Part shown: in pieces, positions 1 through 6,505 of the stretch
How positions within the stretch are numbered: position 1 is the first letter of the stretch
Layout of the letters: each line of letters starts with the position of its first letter
NCBI GenBank assembly: GCA_023428465.1
Contig: JAEYXM010000028.1
Location: 1-6,651, forward strand
Direction: 5' to 3'
From: Actinomycetes bacterium
GTDB lineage: Bacteria > Actinomycetota > Actinomycetes > Actinomycetales > Cellulomonadaceae
DNA length: 6,651 nt
Made by a program: the position numbers and the translations under genes
The notes under the pieces: generated by a model
What the model saw: only the letters and a program-made list of their open reading frames with translations
Database searches by the model: none
What the model was told of the DNA's origin: nothing

Positions 1-2528
1 GTCTTGCGCAGGTCATCGGCGGCCTGGGAGGCCGCGTCGACGAGCGCCGGGGGCCCGGTGATCTCGACGCGCGACAGTGGGGCGCGCATCGAGACCTTCG
101 CGGTCGACTTCGCTCCGCGGATGCCGATCAGCGCGGCGGCGATCGCCTCCAGGAGGGCGGGGTCGCCAGCGTCGGGGAGCTCGGTGGCGTCCGGCCAGGC
201 TGCACGATGCACTGAACCGTCCTGCCACCACGACCAGGCCTCTTCGGTGACGAACGGCAGGAACGGGGCGAACAGCCGCAGCAGGACGTTCAGCGCGAGC
301 CGGAGCGCGGCCTGCGCCGACGCGGCGGGGGCCTCGCCGGCCGCGCCGTACGCCCGCTCCTTCACCAGCTCGAGGTAGTCGTCGCAGAACTGCCAGAAGA
401 ACCTCTCGGTCACCTCAAGGGCGCTGGTGTAGTCGAACTCGTCGAAGCTGGCGGTGGCCTGGCGCACCACGTCCCGCAGCGCGGCAAGCATCGCCAGGTC
501 GGCCGCTGCGGTGATCGCCGCCGGGTCGTCGGCCTGGCCGATCCCGAGGATGAACTTGCTCGCGTTGAGCACCTTCATCGCCAGCCGCCGGCCAACCTTC
601 ATCTGGGTCTCGTCGAAGGGCGAGTCGAGGCCCGGGCGGGTCATCGCGGCGCGCCACCGGACGGCGTCGGCACCGAACTTCTCGAGGATCTCGGTGGGCA
701 CTACCACATTGCCCTTGGACTTGCTCATCTTCTTGCGGTCCGGGTCGACGACGAAGCCCGAGATCGTGGCCCGCCGCCACGGCAGCTCGCCGAGTTCCAG
801 GTGCGACCTGACCACCCGGCTGAACAGCCAGGTTCTGATGATGTCGTGGGCCTGCGGCGCCACGTCCATCGGGAACGTCAGGGCGAACAGGTCGGGGTCG
901 GTCTCCCAACCGCAGGCCAGCTGCGGGGTCAGCGAGCTGGTCGCCCAGGTGTCCATCACGTCCGGGTCGCCGATGAAGCCGCCGGGGACGCCGCGCTGGC
1001 CCTCGGTGTAGCCGGGCGGGACGTCGCTGGAGGGATCGACCGGCAGGGTCTCCTCGGCCGCGGTTATCGGACGGGAGTAGTCCGGCTCGCCCTCGGCGTC
1101 CAGCGGGTACCAGACCGGGAACGGCACCCCGAAGAAGCGCTGGCGCGAGATCAACCAGTCGCCGTTGAGGCCGTTGACCCAGTTGGAGTAGCGGTGCCGC
1201 ATGTGGTCGGGCACCCAGGCGAGATCCTCGCCGCGGGCCAGCAGCGCCTGCTTGAGGTCGTCGTCACGGCCGCCGTTGCGGATGTACCACTGCCGGGTGG
1301 AGATGATCTCCAGCGGCTTCTCGCCGCGCTCGTAGAAGTTCGCCATCCGGGTGGTCGGCTTCGGCTCGCCGGCCAGGTCGCCGGAGGCGCGCAGCAGCGC
1401 CACCATCGCTTCGCGCGCGCTGAAGGCGGTCTTGCCCGCGAGCTCGGCGTAGGCGTCGCGGTTCACCAGCCAGTCGGGGGTCTCGCGCTGCATCCTGCCG
1501 TCCCGGGTGATCAGGGTCCGGGTCGGCAACCGGAGCTCGCGCCACCACAGCACGTCGGTGAGGTCGCCGAAGGTGCAGCACATCGCGATGCCCGCGCCCT
1601 TGTCCGGCTCGGCGGCCGGGTGCGCCAGGACGGGGATCTCGATGTCGAACAGCGGCGCCCGCACCGTGGTGCCGAAGAGGTGCTGGTAGCGCTCGTCGTC
1701 GGGGTGCGCGATGAGCGCGACGACCGCCGGGATGAGCTCGGGCCGGGTGGTCTCGATGTGGATCGGGGCGTCGCCCTCGACGAGGTGGAACGCGACGCGG
1801 TGGAAGAAGCCCGGGTACTCGCGCGCCTCGAGCTCGGCCTGGGCGACCGCCGTCTGGAAGGTGACGTCCCACAGGCCCGGGGCCTCCGCCTGGTACGCCT
1901 CGCCGCGCGCAAGGTTGCGCAGGAACGCGCGCTGCGCGACGGCGCGGGCCCGCTCGTCGATCGTCTGGTAGGTGTGCGACCAGTCGACCGAGAGGCCGAG
2001 CCGGCGCCACAGCGCCTCGAACTGGCGCTCGTCCTCGACCGTCAGGCGCTCGCACAGCTCGACGAAGTTGCGGCGCGAGATCGGCTTCTGGTCCGCGGCC
2101 TTGATGCTCTTGCCCTCGCCACCCTCGTGCGGGGGTGTGAACGCGGCGTCGTACGGCAGGGACGGGTCGCACCGGACGCCGTAGTAGTTCTGCACGCGGC
2201 GTTCGGTGGGCAGGCCGTTGTCGTCCCAGCCCATGGGGTAGAAGACCTTGCGGCCGCACATGCGCTGGTAGCGGGCCAGGACGTCGGTGTGCGTGTAGCT
2301 GAAGACGTGCCCGACGTGCAGGGACCCGGAGACCGTGGGCGGCGGAGTGTCGATCGAGTAGACCTCGGCGCGCGTGGCGGTGCGGTCGAAGGCGTACGTG
2401 CCGTCCTCGCGCCAGACGCCGTCCCACTTCTCCTCGAGGCCGTCGAGGCTGACCTTGTCCGGTACCACGACCGCGCCGCCGGCGGGCGTCGGTGCGGTGC
2501 GGTCCGGGAGAGGCGTCTCGTGGCTCAT
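1..2528 (-). CDS. valS: Valyl-tRNA synthetase, type 2 (archaeal-like), C-terminus cut by window edge
   Basis: This cytoplasmic class I aminoacyl-tRNA synthetase joins valine to tRNA-Val using ATP and hydrolyses mischarged threonyl-tRNA in an editing domain. About 842 codons are readable without a stop. The HIGH motif appears as HVGH at residues 71-74, inside SGSLHVGHVFSYTHTD. A GWDDNGLPTE segment lies at about 100-109. The editing (CP1) domain shows TTRPE at 260-264, and the KMSKS loop (KKMSKSKGN) has KMSKS at 600-604. The anticodon-binding helical domain follows, and the frame is still open at the window edge. The GWDDNGLPTERRVQNYYGV segment replaces the usual bacterial PGxDHAGIATQ, which is why I assign the type 2 ValRS family. 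ATG at 2528 is chosen because a GGGAG lies 11 bases upstream and it precedes the conserved LEEKWDGVW region. No T-box leader is visible. It is transcribed away from the secretion-related unit and is probably unrelated to it. Only a short C-terminal piece should be missing, judging by family length. Confidence 0.96.
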   Translation of the reverse strand, partial: MSHETPLPDRTAPTPAGGAVVVPDKVSLDGLEEKWDGVWREDGTYAFDRTATRAEVYSIDTPPPTVSGSLHVGHVFSYTHTDVLARYQRMCGRKVFYPMGWDDNGLPTERRVQNYYGVRCDPSLPYDAAFTPPHEGGEGKSIKAADQKPISRRNFVELCERLTVEDERQFEALWRRLGLSVDWSHTYQTIDERARAVAQRAFLRNLARGEAYQAEAPGLWDVTFQTAVAQAELEAREYPGFFHRVAFHLVEGDAPIHIETTRPELIPAVVALIAHPDDERYQHLFGTTVRAPLFDIEIPVLAHPAAEPDKGAGIAMCCTFGDLTDVLWWRELRLPTRTLITRDGRMQRETPDWLVNRDAYAELAGKTAFSAREAMVALLRASGDLAGEPKPTTRMANFYERGEKPLEIISTRQWYIRNGGRDDDLKQALLARGEDLAWVPDHMRHRYSNWVNGLNGDWLISRQRFFGVPFPVWYPLDAEGEPDYSRPITAAEETLPVDPSSDVPPGYTEGQRGVPGGFIGDPDVMDTWATSSLTPQLACGWETDPDLFALTFPMDVAPQAHDIIRTWLFSRVVRSHLELGELPWRRATISGFVVDPDRKKMSKSKGNVVVPTEILEKFGADAVRWRAAMTRPGLDSPFDETQMKVGRRLAMKVLNASKFILGIGQADDPAAITAAADLAMLAALRDVVRQATASFDEFDYTSALEVTERFFWQFCDDYLELVKERAYGAAGEAPAASAQAALRLALNVLLRLFAPFLPFVTEEAWSWWQDGSVHRAAWPDATELPDAGDPALLEAIAAALIGIRGAKSTAKVSMRAPLSRVEITGPPALVDAASQAADDLRK

Positions 2529-2539
2529 GGGCGCAGATT

Positions 2540-2544
2540 CTCCC
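2540..2544 (-). promoter_or_regulatory. Ribosome binding site of valS
   Basis: On the minus strand GGGAG sits 11 bases before the ATG at 2528. The spacing is slightly long, but this is the only Shine-Dalgarno-like sequence near the start and it supports that start over in-frame alternatives downstream. Confidence 0.5.
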
Positions 2545-2645
2545 AGATCACCCGGCGTGCTCGCGCCGGACCTCGCGCCTCGCCCGGGAGTGTGACGCGC
2601 GGCCGTCCCAGGGGTACGTCGGGCCTGGTCGTTCGCCCGTTTCGC

Positions 2646-2651
2646 TACTAT
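2646..2651 (+). promoter_or_regulatory. Possible -10 element for the five-gene unit
   Basis: TACTAT fits the TAnnnT form of actinobacterial -10 boxes and is the most A/T-rich spot in the 147-bp divergent spacer. Transcription would start about 7 bases downstream, leaving a leader of roughly 18-20 bases. No convincing TTGACA-like -35 is present at 16-18 bases upstream, so the call rests on the -10 alone. I found no clear promoter for valS in the opposite direction. Confidence 0.35.
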
Positions 2652-2665
2652 TCGCGCAGCGACCG

Positions 2666-2673
2666 AGGGGGAG
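2666..2673 (+). promoter_or_regulatory. Strong ribosome binding site of the first operon gene
   Basis: AGGGGGAG lies just before the ATG at 2676. It is the strongest Shine-Dalgarno sequence in the window. It sets the start of the 93-residue protein and rejects the much longer upstream extension of the same open frame, which runs antisense through valS. Confidence 0.75.
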
Positions 2674-2675
2674 AG

Positions 2676-2957
2676 ATGACGGTCAGTGTCGACGACGATG
2701 GCCTCAGGGGCCTGACCAGGACGGCGCGCAGCGCGGCTGACGAGGCGGGCAACGCCCGCCGTCGCCTGCCCGGCGGCGGCCTGGACCTCGGCTATGTCGC
2801 CGAGGTGCATGCCTCCGTGGTGACGCGCTGGTCGGGCGGCCTCCAGGTCGCCGAGGCGGCGGCGGACGAAGTGGGCGACAGGATCGAGGCGTGCCGCGTC
2901 GAGTACGCCGCGGTGGACGACGACACGACCGTCACGTTCTCGGGGCTCGACCGATGA
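2676..2957 (+). CDS. Small helical WXG/EspC-like type VII secretion partner protein
   Basis: This is a 93-residue protein with no signal peptide or membrane segment. It is predicted to be mostly helical with a central turn, and its size matches the roughly 100-residue ESX/EspC/WXG100 class. A WSG motif (WXG form) lies at residues 52-54. A YxxxD motif (YAAVD, 77-81) follows the second helix; this is the known general export signal of type VII substrates in actinobacteria. The only cysteine is C73. The gene opens the unit after a strong ribosome binding site, and its stop codon overlaps the next start by four bases (ATGA), so the two proteins are probably made in matched amounts. By analogy with ESX heterodimers and the helical partner proteins of LXG toxins, I infer that it pairs with the N-terminal helices of the next protein and carries it to the secretion machine. 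Family membership rests on motifs and context, not a database match. It could instead be a stand-alone WXG protein or a cytoplasmic chaperone. Confidence 0.8.
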   Translation: MTVSVDDDGLRGLTRTARSAADEAGNARRRLPGGGLDLGYVAEVHASVVTRWSGGLQVAEAAADEVGDRIEACRVEYAAVDDDTTVTFSGLDR

Positions 2958-4522
2958 GCCTGGAGGACTTCGGCGGACGGATCGTCCGCGATCTCTGGCG
3001 GCTGCTCGACGGGGTGCAGGAAGCAGGGTTCTCGCTCAACCCCCTCGAGCTCGCCCACAACATCGCGGTGATCGGCCGGATGATCCAGCGCGCCTGGGAG
3101 ATTGCCGGTGAGCGACCTCCGGGCGACCCGGCGCAGATCGAGAGCGCGGCGGCCGCGTGGCGACGGGTCCGGGAGTCGGCGTCGGCCGGCGATGACGAGC
3201 TCGACTCGGTACGCACCCTCGACGTGTGGACCGGCTCGGCCGCGCTCGCTTGTGGCGCGACCATCCGTCGGCTCGGCAACCGGCTCCAGCAGACCGCAGC
3301 TCTCGCCGGCACGGCGGCCACCGCCTTGGACGACTACGGGGACGAGATCGTGCGCGCACGCGCCCGCCACGACGAGGGCGGCGACTGCCTCCGCGCGGCA
3401 GGACGGCGACTCGGGGTGTGCCCGCCGTGGGAGATCCCCGACATGATCCGGGACGTCATCGCCAACCTCATCGAGGGTGTGCGGGCGTTCATCGACTCCT
3501 ACGAGATCGCAGGCGCCGCCGCGGAGGCGTGCGTCCACACGCTGCGCCGGGTGGGCGATGACATGCCCTTCCCGGAGGGCAGTGTGAGCGGGATGTCCGT
3601 GCTCGAGCTCATGAACGTCAGTTCTGCCGCTCCCGGCAAGCCACCGCTGTACGGAGACGTGGCCAAGCGGGCGCAGGAACTCTACGACCAGCTCGGCGAC
3701 GGGGCTCGCGAGGTCGTCGACCAACTGCTCGCCGACGCGCCCTCGGCGCAACACCGGGCCTGGATCCTGGCGGCGTTGGCCGGCGGGGCGTCGCTCGAGA
3801 CACTGGCGAACTTCGCCCAAAGGATCGAGGGACTGAGCGAGAGCGAGCTCGGAAAGGCGCTGAATCCGCTGGAAGTGACTCTCGAGCAGGAGTCGGACAC
3901 GACGTGCGGGTCGGCGTCGCTGACCGTCGCGCGGATGCTCGATGACCCGGTCTACGCGTTGAGGATCTTGACGGGCTACGACGCCACGACCGGCGAAGTC
4001 GTGACTGCGCCCGCGTACGACCTCGAAGACGGGCCGCCAGACCCTTCCGACCCCGACTTCGCCGAGAAGCAGGCCGCGTACGAGCAGCGATGCCGCTTCC
4101 ACCAAGCCGAGCTTGAGGCGAAGGAGCGGACGAACGACACAACTGGAACGGGTGGGGCGCCGTCTCTGCCGTGGCCGGACGCCATCGGCACGTCGCCCTG
4201 GGGTGCCGCGGAGGAGATGAACGGCACCGCCGGTGGTAGCGGCTACGGCGTCTCGATGGTTGACTCCGATTCCCCGGCGGACCGCCAAGCCGCTTACGAC
4301 GCGCTCGAGCGTGCGGCGCTGGACGGGCGGCCGGCGCCGCTGTATGTCGGGAACGACGTCAGCCCACGCCACGTGGTGCTCGTGGTCGGGGCGGGCAACG
4401 GGACTCTTCAGATCTACGAGCCCGGTATCGGGACGGTCGTGACGGTGACAGAGGAGGACTTCGTCAACGGCAACGTCGATCTCGGATCCTGGGACAGGCC
4501 CTGGGCGGTGGTGACTCCGTGA
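2954..4522 (+). CDS. Putative type VII-secreted effector: WXG-like helical N-terminus with C-terminal C39/papain-like peptidase domain
   Basis: This 522-residue protein has no signal peptide and no recognised name. Residues 1-55 are amphipathic helix. Residues 60-150 resemble a WXG100 hairpin, with WTG at 92-94 and then long Ala/Leu-rich helices. A further helical stretch spans about 160-305. The C-terminal domain has the layout of C39-type papain-fold peptidases. Q312 stands six residues before C318 in QESDTTCGSASL, matching the oxyanion Gln/catalytic Cys spacing of C39 peptidases. H473 lies in PRHVVLVVG, and E489 lies in IYEPGIG, where C39 enzymes usually have Asp in a DPxxG-like motif. An acidic, Pro/Gly-rich insert of about 80 residues (345-430) widens the Cys-His gap to 155 residues. 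The ATG at 2954 overlaps the previous stop and is preferred to a GTG inside the upstream gene. The 3' end overlaps the first lipoprotein gene (GTGA). I infer a secreted effector or toxin with a cysteine-peptidase-like warhead. A non-toxic processing or cell-wall role, or an inactive fold, remains possible. Confidence 0.82.
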   Translation: MSLEDFGGRIVRDLWRLLDGVQEAGFSLNPLELAHNIAVIGRMIQRAWEIAGERPPGDPAQIESAAAAWRRVRESASAGDDELDSVRTLDVWTGSAALACGATIRRLGNRLQQTAALAGTAATALDDYGDEIVRARARHDEGGDCLRAAGRRLGVCPPWEIPDMIRDVIANLIEGVRAFIDSYEIAGAAAEACVHTLRRVGDDMPFPEGSVSGMSVLELMNVSSAAPGKPPLYGDVAKRAQELYDQLGDGAREVVDQLLADAPSAQHRAWILAALAGGASLETLANFAQRIEGLSESELGKALNPLEVTLEQESDTTCGSASLTVARMLDDPVYALRILTGYDATTGEVVTAPAYDLEDGPPDPSDPDFAEKQAAYEQRCRFHQAELEAKERTNDTTGTGGAPSLPWPDAIGTSPWGAAEEMNGTAGGSGYGVSMVDSDSPADRQAAYDALERAALDGRPAPLYVGNDVSPRHVVLVVGAGNGTLQIYEPGIGTVVTVTEEDFVNGNVDLGSWDRPWAVVTP

Positions 4523-5112
4523 GGCGCAGCACGGGCCGGCGGGCCACGACCGCTGTGCTCACCGGGGCCCTGGTCACCACACTCCTGGCGGGTTGTCCGA
4601 GCGGCACAAGGTCGACCGGCCAGGAACCCGACGAGGTCGACGAGGCGCGCGCCCAGGAGCTGCTCGACGACCCGTGGCTCGATGCCTTCGACGTCACGAT
4701 GACCAGACCTGCCAACGGGACCGATGGCAAGGTCCACCCGACGAGCGCCTCGGTCTTCCGAGAGGCGCCCGACGGCCTCGAGCAGGCCCTCATCAGCGAG
4801 GTCGCTGATGCGCGACCAGCGGGGTGGTGGCCGTACTACGCGCAGTGCAGTGGTGTCAGTGGCGGCGTGCCGACCCTCCACGGTCGGATGGGCGTCGTGC
4901 TGGCCAAGGAGCTCACGGACGGGTCGTACGCCCAGGTGGTGCTCGAGGCCGGGGCGGACCAGGTGGAGATCTTGGCCACGGCGGCGAACCACGCCGTCGA
5001 GCAGCCGCCCGTTCCTGCCGAGGTGGACGTCACCAGCATCGCCTGTCTCGCGGCGAACGGGATCGGCCCGGACGCGGTGGGTGAGCCGGTCGTCCTCACA
5101 CAGGACTGGTGA
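4519..5112 (+). CDS. Lipoprotein 1 of a tandem paralogous triplet, possible immunity protein
   Basis: This 197-residue protein has a lipoprotein signal peptide: a basic n-region (RRSTGRR), a hydrophobic core, and the lipobox LLAGC with the lipidated cysteine at C26. It should therefore be anchored on the outer face of the cytoplasmic membrane. A polar linker (27-45) precedes the conserved domain. Motifs shared with the next two genes are DPWL (51-54), WWPYYAQC (103-110), a LAKELTDGSYAQVVLE stretch (128-143), ATAANHAVEQP (153-163) and IAC (174-176). C110 and C176 are 66 residues apart and recur in all three copies, which suggests a disulfide. The GTG start overlaps the effector stop by four bases, and this coupling suggests the product is needed together with the effector. 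Function is not recognised. Immunity to the effector, an effector receptor, or a surface accessory protein are all possible; immunity is inferred from context only. Confidence 0.85.
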   Translation: MRRSTGRRATTAVLTGALVTTLLAGCPSGTRSTGQEPDEVDEARAQELLDDPWLDAFDVTMTRPANGTDGKVHPTSASVFREAPDGLEQALISEVADARPAGWWPYYAQCSGVSGGVPTLHGRMGVVLAKELTDGSYAQVVLEAGADQVEILATAANHAVEQPPVPAEVDVTSIACLAANGIGPDAVGEPVVLTQDW

Positions 5113-5747
5113 TCGTGGAGCGCCACACCTCGCCGAGGTCATCCCGCCGTGCGGGCTTGATCGTGATGGCACTCGCCTCGACGCTCGCGCTCACGGGCTG
5201 CCCGGGTACGGGCACGGAGGAGCGCGAGCCGACTCGGGCCGACTTCCAGCGCGCGGACGCCCTGCGCACCGACCCGTGGCTGGCGCCGGACTTCGTCCAG
5301 GTCACGCGCTACGGGTACGGCTCGAACGCGCTGTACGACCCCGGCGTTGCGCGGGTGTACAGGTCCGTGGACACGGAGCCGGTGACCGCGCTGCTGGCCG
5401 AGGTCGACGCCGCGGCCGAGGTCGGCTGGCGTCCCTACTACGCGCGCTGCGCGGGCGTCGAGCTGCCCCTGGGCAGTCCGGAGCAGTACGGGGCCGGCAA
5501 CCATGTCGTCGCTCTGGTCCGAGAGCTCGACGACGGGTCGTTGGCGCAGGCCGTCGTCACGGTGGAGGGGGAGAAGTCGGATGGGCTCGCCAAGGTGACG
5601 GTGGAGGCAACCGTCGCGAACCACGACCTTCGCCAACCTGCGAGGCCGGAGGTCATCGACCTCGACCGCCTCGCGTGCGCACGTCCGGTGCTCCCACGCG
5701 CGGGCGCGCCCACCCTCGGCGACTACGTCGACCTGACGAGGTGGTGA
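5109..5747 (+). CDS. Lipoprotein 2 of a tandem paralogous triplet, possible immunity protein
   Basis: This 212-residue lipoprotein has an Arg-rich n-region, a hydrophobic core at about 16-28, and the lipobox LTGC with the lipidated cysteine at C31. It is clearly paralogous to the preceding protein: DPWL (55-58), WRPYYARC (107-114), LVRELDDGSLAQAVV (136-150), ATVANHDLRQP (167-177) and LAC (188-190). The conserved cysteines C114 and C190 are 76 residues apart. The ten extra residues come mainly from a loop around 119-129 and a charged EGEKSDG loop at 153-159. GTG at 5109 gives a GTGA overlap with the upstream stop. A second in-frame GTG at 5115 has a better-spaced AGGA (5102-5105) and would shorten the protein by two residues. 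An ATG at 5166 would destroy the signal peptide's n-region. Function is unknown; the inference of immunity or receptor activity is as for its paralogues. Confidence 0.85.
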   Translation: MIVERHTSPRSSRRAGLIVMALASTLALTGCPGTGTEEREPTRADFQRADALRTDPWLAPDFVQVTRYGYGSNALYDPGVARVYRSVDTEPVTALLAEVDAAAEVGWRPYYARCAGVELPLGSPEQYGAGNHVVALVRELDDGSLAQAVVTVEGEKSDGLAKVTVEATVANHDLRQPARPEVIDLDRLACARPVLPRAGAPTLGDYVDLTRW

Positions 5748-5749
5748 GG

Positions 5750-6367
5750 ATGCGCTCCACGGTGCGGACGTGGCCGGTACTCCTCGCCGTCGTCGTGCTG
5801 GCCGCGACGGGCTGCTCGAACCCACCCCCAGAGGAGTGGAACGGTGTGGACGAGGTGCGCCAGGCAGAGCTCGAGTCCGACGCCTGGCTCACCGGCTCCC
5901 GGGCCGGGGAGGTGTCTGGTCCGATCAGTCAGACGCTGATCAGGATCGACGCCGCGGACGGCGTCTGGAACCGTCCGTCCGTGTGGGGCGGTGCAGCGAC
6001 CGACGGCGAGCTGCTGGACGTGGCCTCCGACGAGCTGTCCGCGGCGCAAGACGCCGACTGGGTGCCGGTCTTCGTGCGGTGCGATCCGGAGTCGGTGCTC
6101 GTCGACCTCGTGCGGCCGCTGTCCGACGGCGGGGTCGGGACCGCACGCGTGGTGGTCGGGGCGGCGTCTGGCGGGCGCTCGTCCGTGCAGGTCACCGCGG
6201 TGTCGCTGCACCACAGCGACGGTGACTGGGTGCTCTCGCCCGCGGCGGGCCAGGCCGCTGCGGTCGACGTCGGCGTCTGCCTGGACGGTCCTGTCGTCGC
6301 GGCGACGTGGGCCGGCGAGCCCGCCCTCCTGTCCTCGAACGGGGGCCCGGTCCCGACCGACCGGTGA
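5750..6367 (+). CDS. Lipoprotein 3 of a tandem triplet, most diverged member
   Basis: This 205-residue lipoprotein has a short basic n-region, a hydrophobic core (PVLLAVVVLAA) and the lipobox ATGC with the lipidated cysteine at C22. It keeps the architecture of the two preceding genes but has diverged furthest. DPWL is replaced by DAWL (44-47), the PYYxxC motif becomes WVPVFVRC (104-111), and the ELxDGS segment becomes PLSDGG (123-128). The NH motif becomes HH (154-155), and the last cysteine is in GVC (175-177). C111 and C177 are again 66 residues apart, as in the first copy. ATG at 5750 is chosen because GAGG lies eight bases upstream. An in-frame GTG at 5744 would recreate the GTGA overlap seen between the other genes and add two residues. 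It is the last gene of the unit, and a possible terminator follows about 60 bases after its stop. Function is not recognised. Confidence 0.85.
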   Translation: MRSTVRTWPVLLAVVVLAATGCSNPPPEEWNGVDEVRQAELESDAWLTGSRAGEVSGPISQTLIRIDAADGVWNRPSVWGGAATDGELLDVASDELSAAQDADWVPVFVRCDPESVLVDLVRPLSDGGVGTARVVVGAASGGRSSVQVTAVSLHHSDGDWVLSPAAGQAAAVDVGVCLDGPVVAATWAGEPALLSSNGGPVPTDR

Positions 6368-6427
6368 CCGGGCCTTCCGCCCCACCCGAAAACCGGGAGC
6401 GTATCCACGCAGGTCAGAGCTACCGTT

Positions 6428-6444
6428 TCAGGGTTGCACCCTGA
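6428..6444. terminator. Perfect inverted repeat between convergent genes, possible bidirectional terminator
   Basis: TCAGGGT-TGC-ACCCTGA forms a perfect 7-bp stem with a 3-base loop, or 6 bp with a 5-base loop. It lies 60 bases after the stop of the last lipoprotein gene and in front of the converging gene's end. Neither side has a run of T residues. This is common for actinobacterial terminators, but it also leaves open a protein-binding operator. Confidence 0.45.
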
Positions 6445-6473
6445 TTGATCAGCCGTCCGGACGACTCCGATCC

Positions 6474-6499
6474 CTGAGTCCCTCATCCGGGAGGACCAG
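6474..6499 (-). terminator. Bulged hairpin after the minus-strand partial gene, possible terminator
   Basis: CTG-GTC-CTC (with single-base bulges at 6477 and 6481) pairs with GAG-GAC-CAG around a six-base loop at 6485-6490. This gives nine base pairs starting seven bases past the stop of the minus-strand gene. No T-run follows on that strand. In such GC-rich DNA, chance pairing is a real alternative. Confidence 0.3.
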
Positions 6500-6505
6500 C
6501 ACCAG

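Noticed and set aside
1264..2427. Minus-strand frame of about 387 codons inside valS
   Set aside because: It is out of frame with the synthetase motifs on the same strand and its translation is Arg/Ala/Pro repeats typical of a shifted GC-rich gene.
801..2675. Very long plus-strand open frame running through valS into the first operon gene
   Set aside because: It is antisense to a synthetase with HIGH, TTRPE and KMSKS motifs. Its translation is low-complexity and rich in Arg, Val and Ala. Only its last 93 codons, after the strong ribosome binding site, are a real gene.
2529..2675. T-box or other riboswitch leader for valS
   Set aside because: The spacer is only 147 bases and is shared with the divergent unit. 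No T-box consensus or specifier stem could be seen.
2792..4372. Minus-strand open frame of about 526 codons opposite the effector
   Set aside because: It is a GC-bias shadow: no family motif, no ribosome binding site, and it overlaps a frame with WXG-like and C39-like signatures and coupled neighbours.
4724..5749. Upstream extension of the third lipoprotein frame across the first two lipoprotein genes
   Set aside because: The extension is an Arg/Pro/Ser-rich shadow and would bury the signal peptide. The lipoprotein start near 5744-5750 explains the frame.
5723..6385. Minus-strand frame of about 220 codons opposite the third lipoprotein gene
   Set aside because: It has no recognisable motif or ribosome binding site, whereas the plus strand gives a lipoprotein with a lipobox and paralogues.
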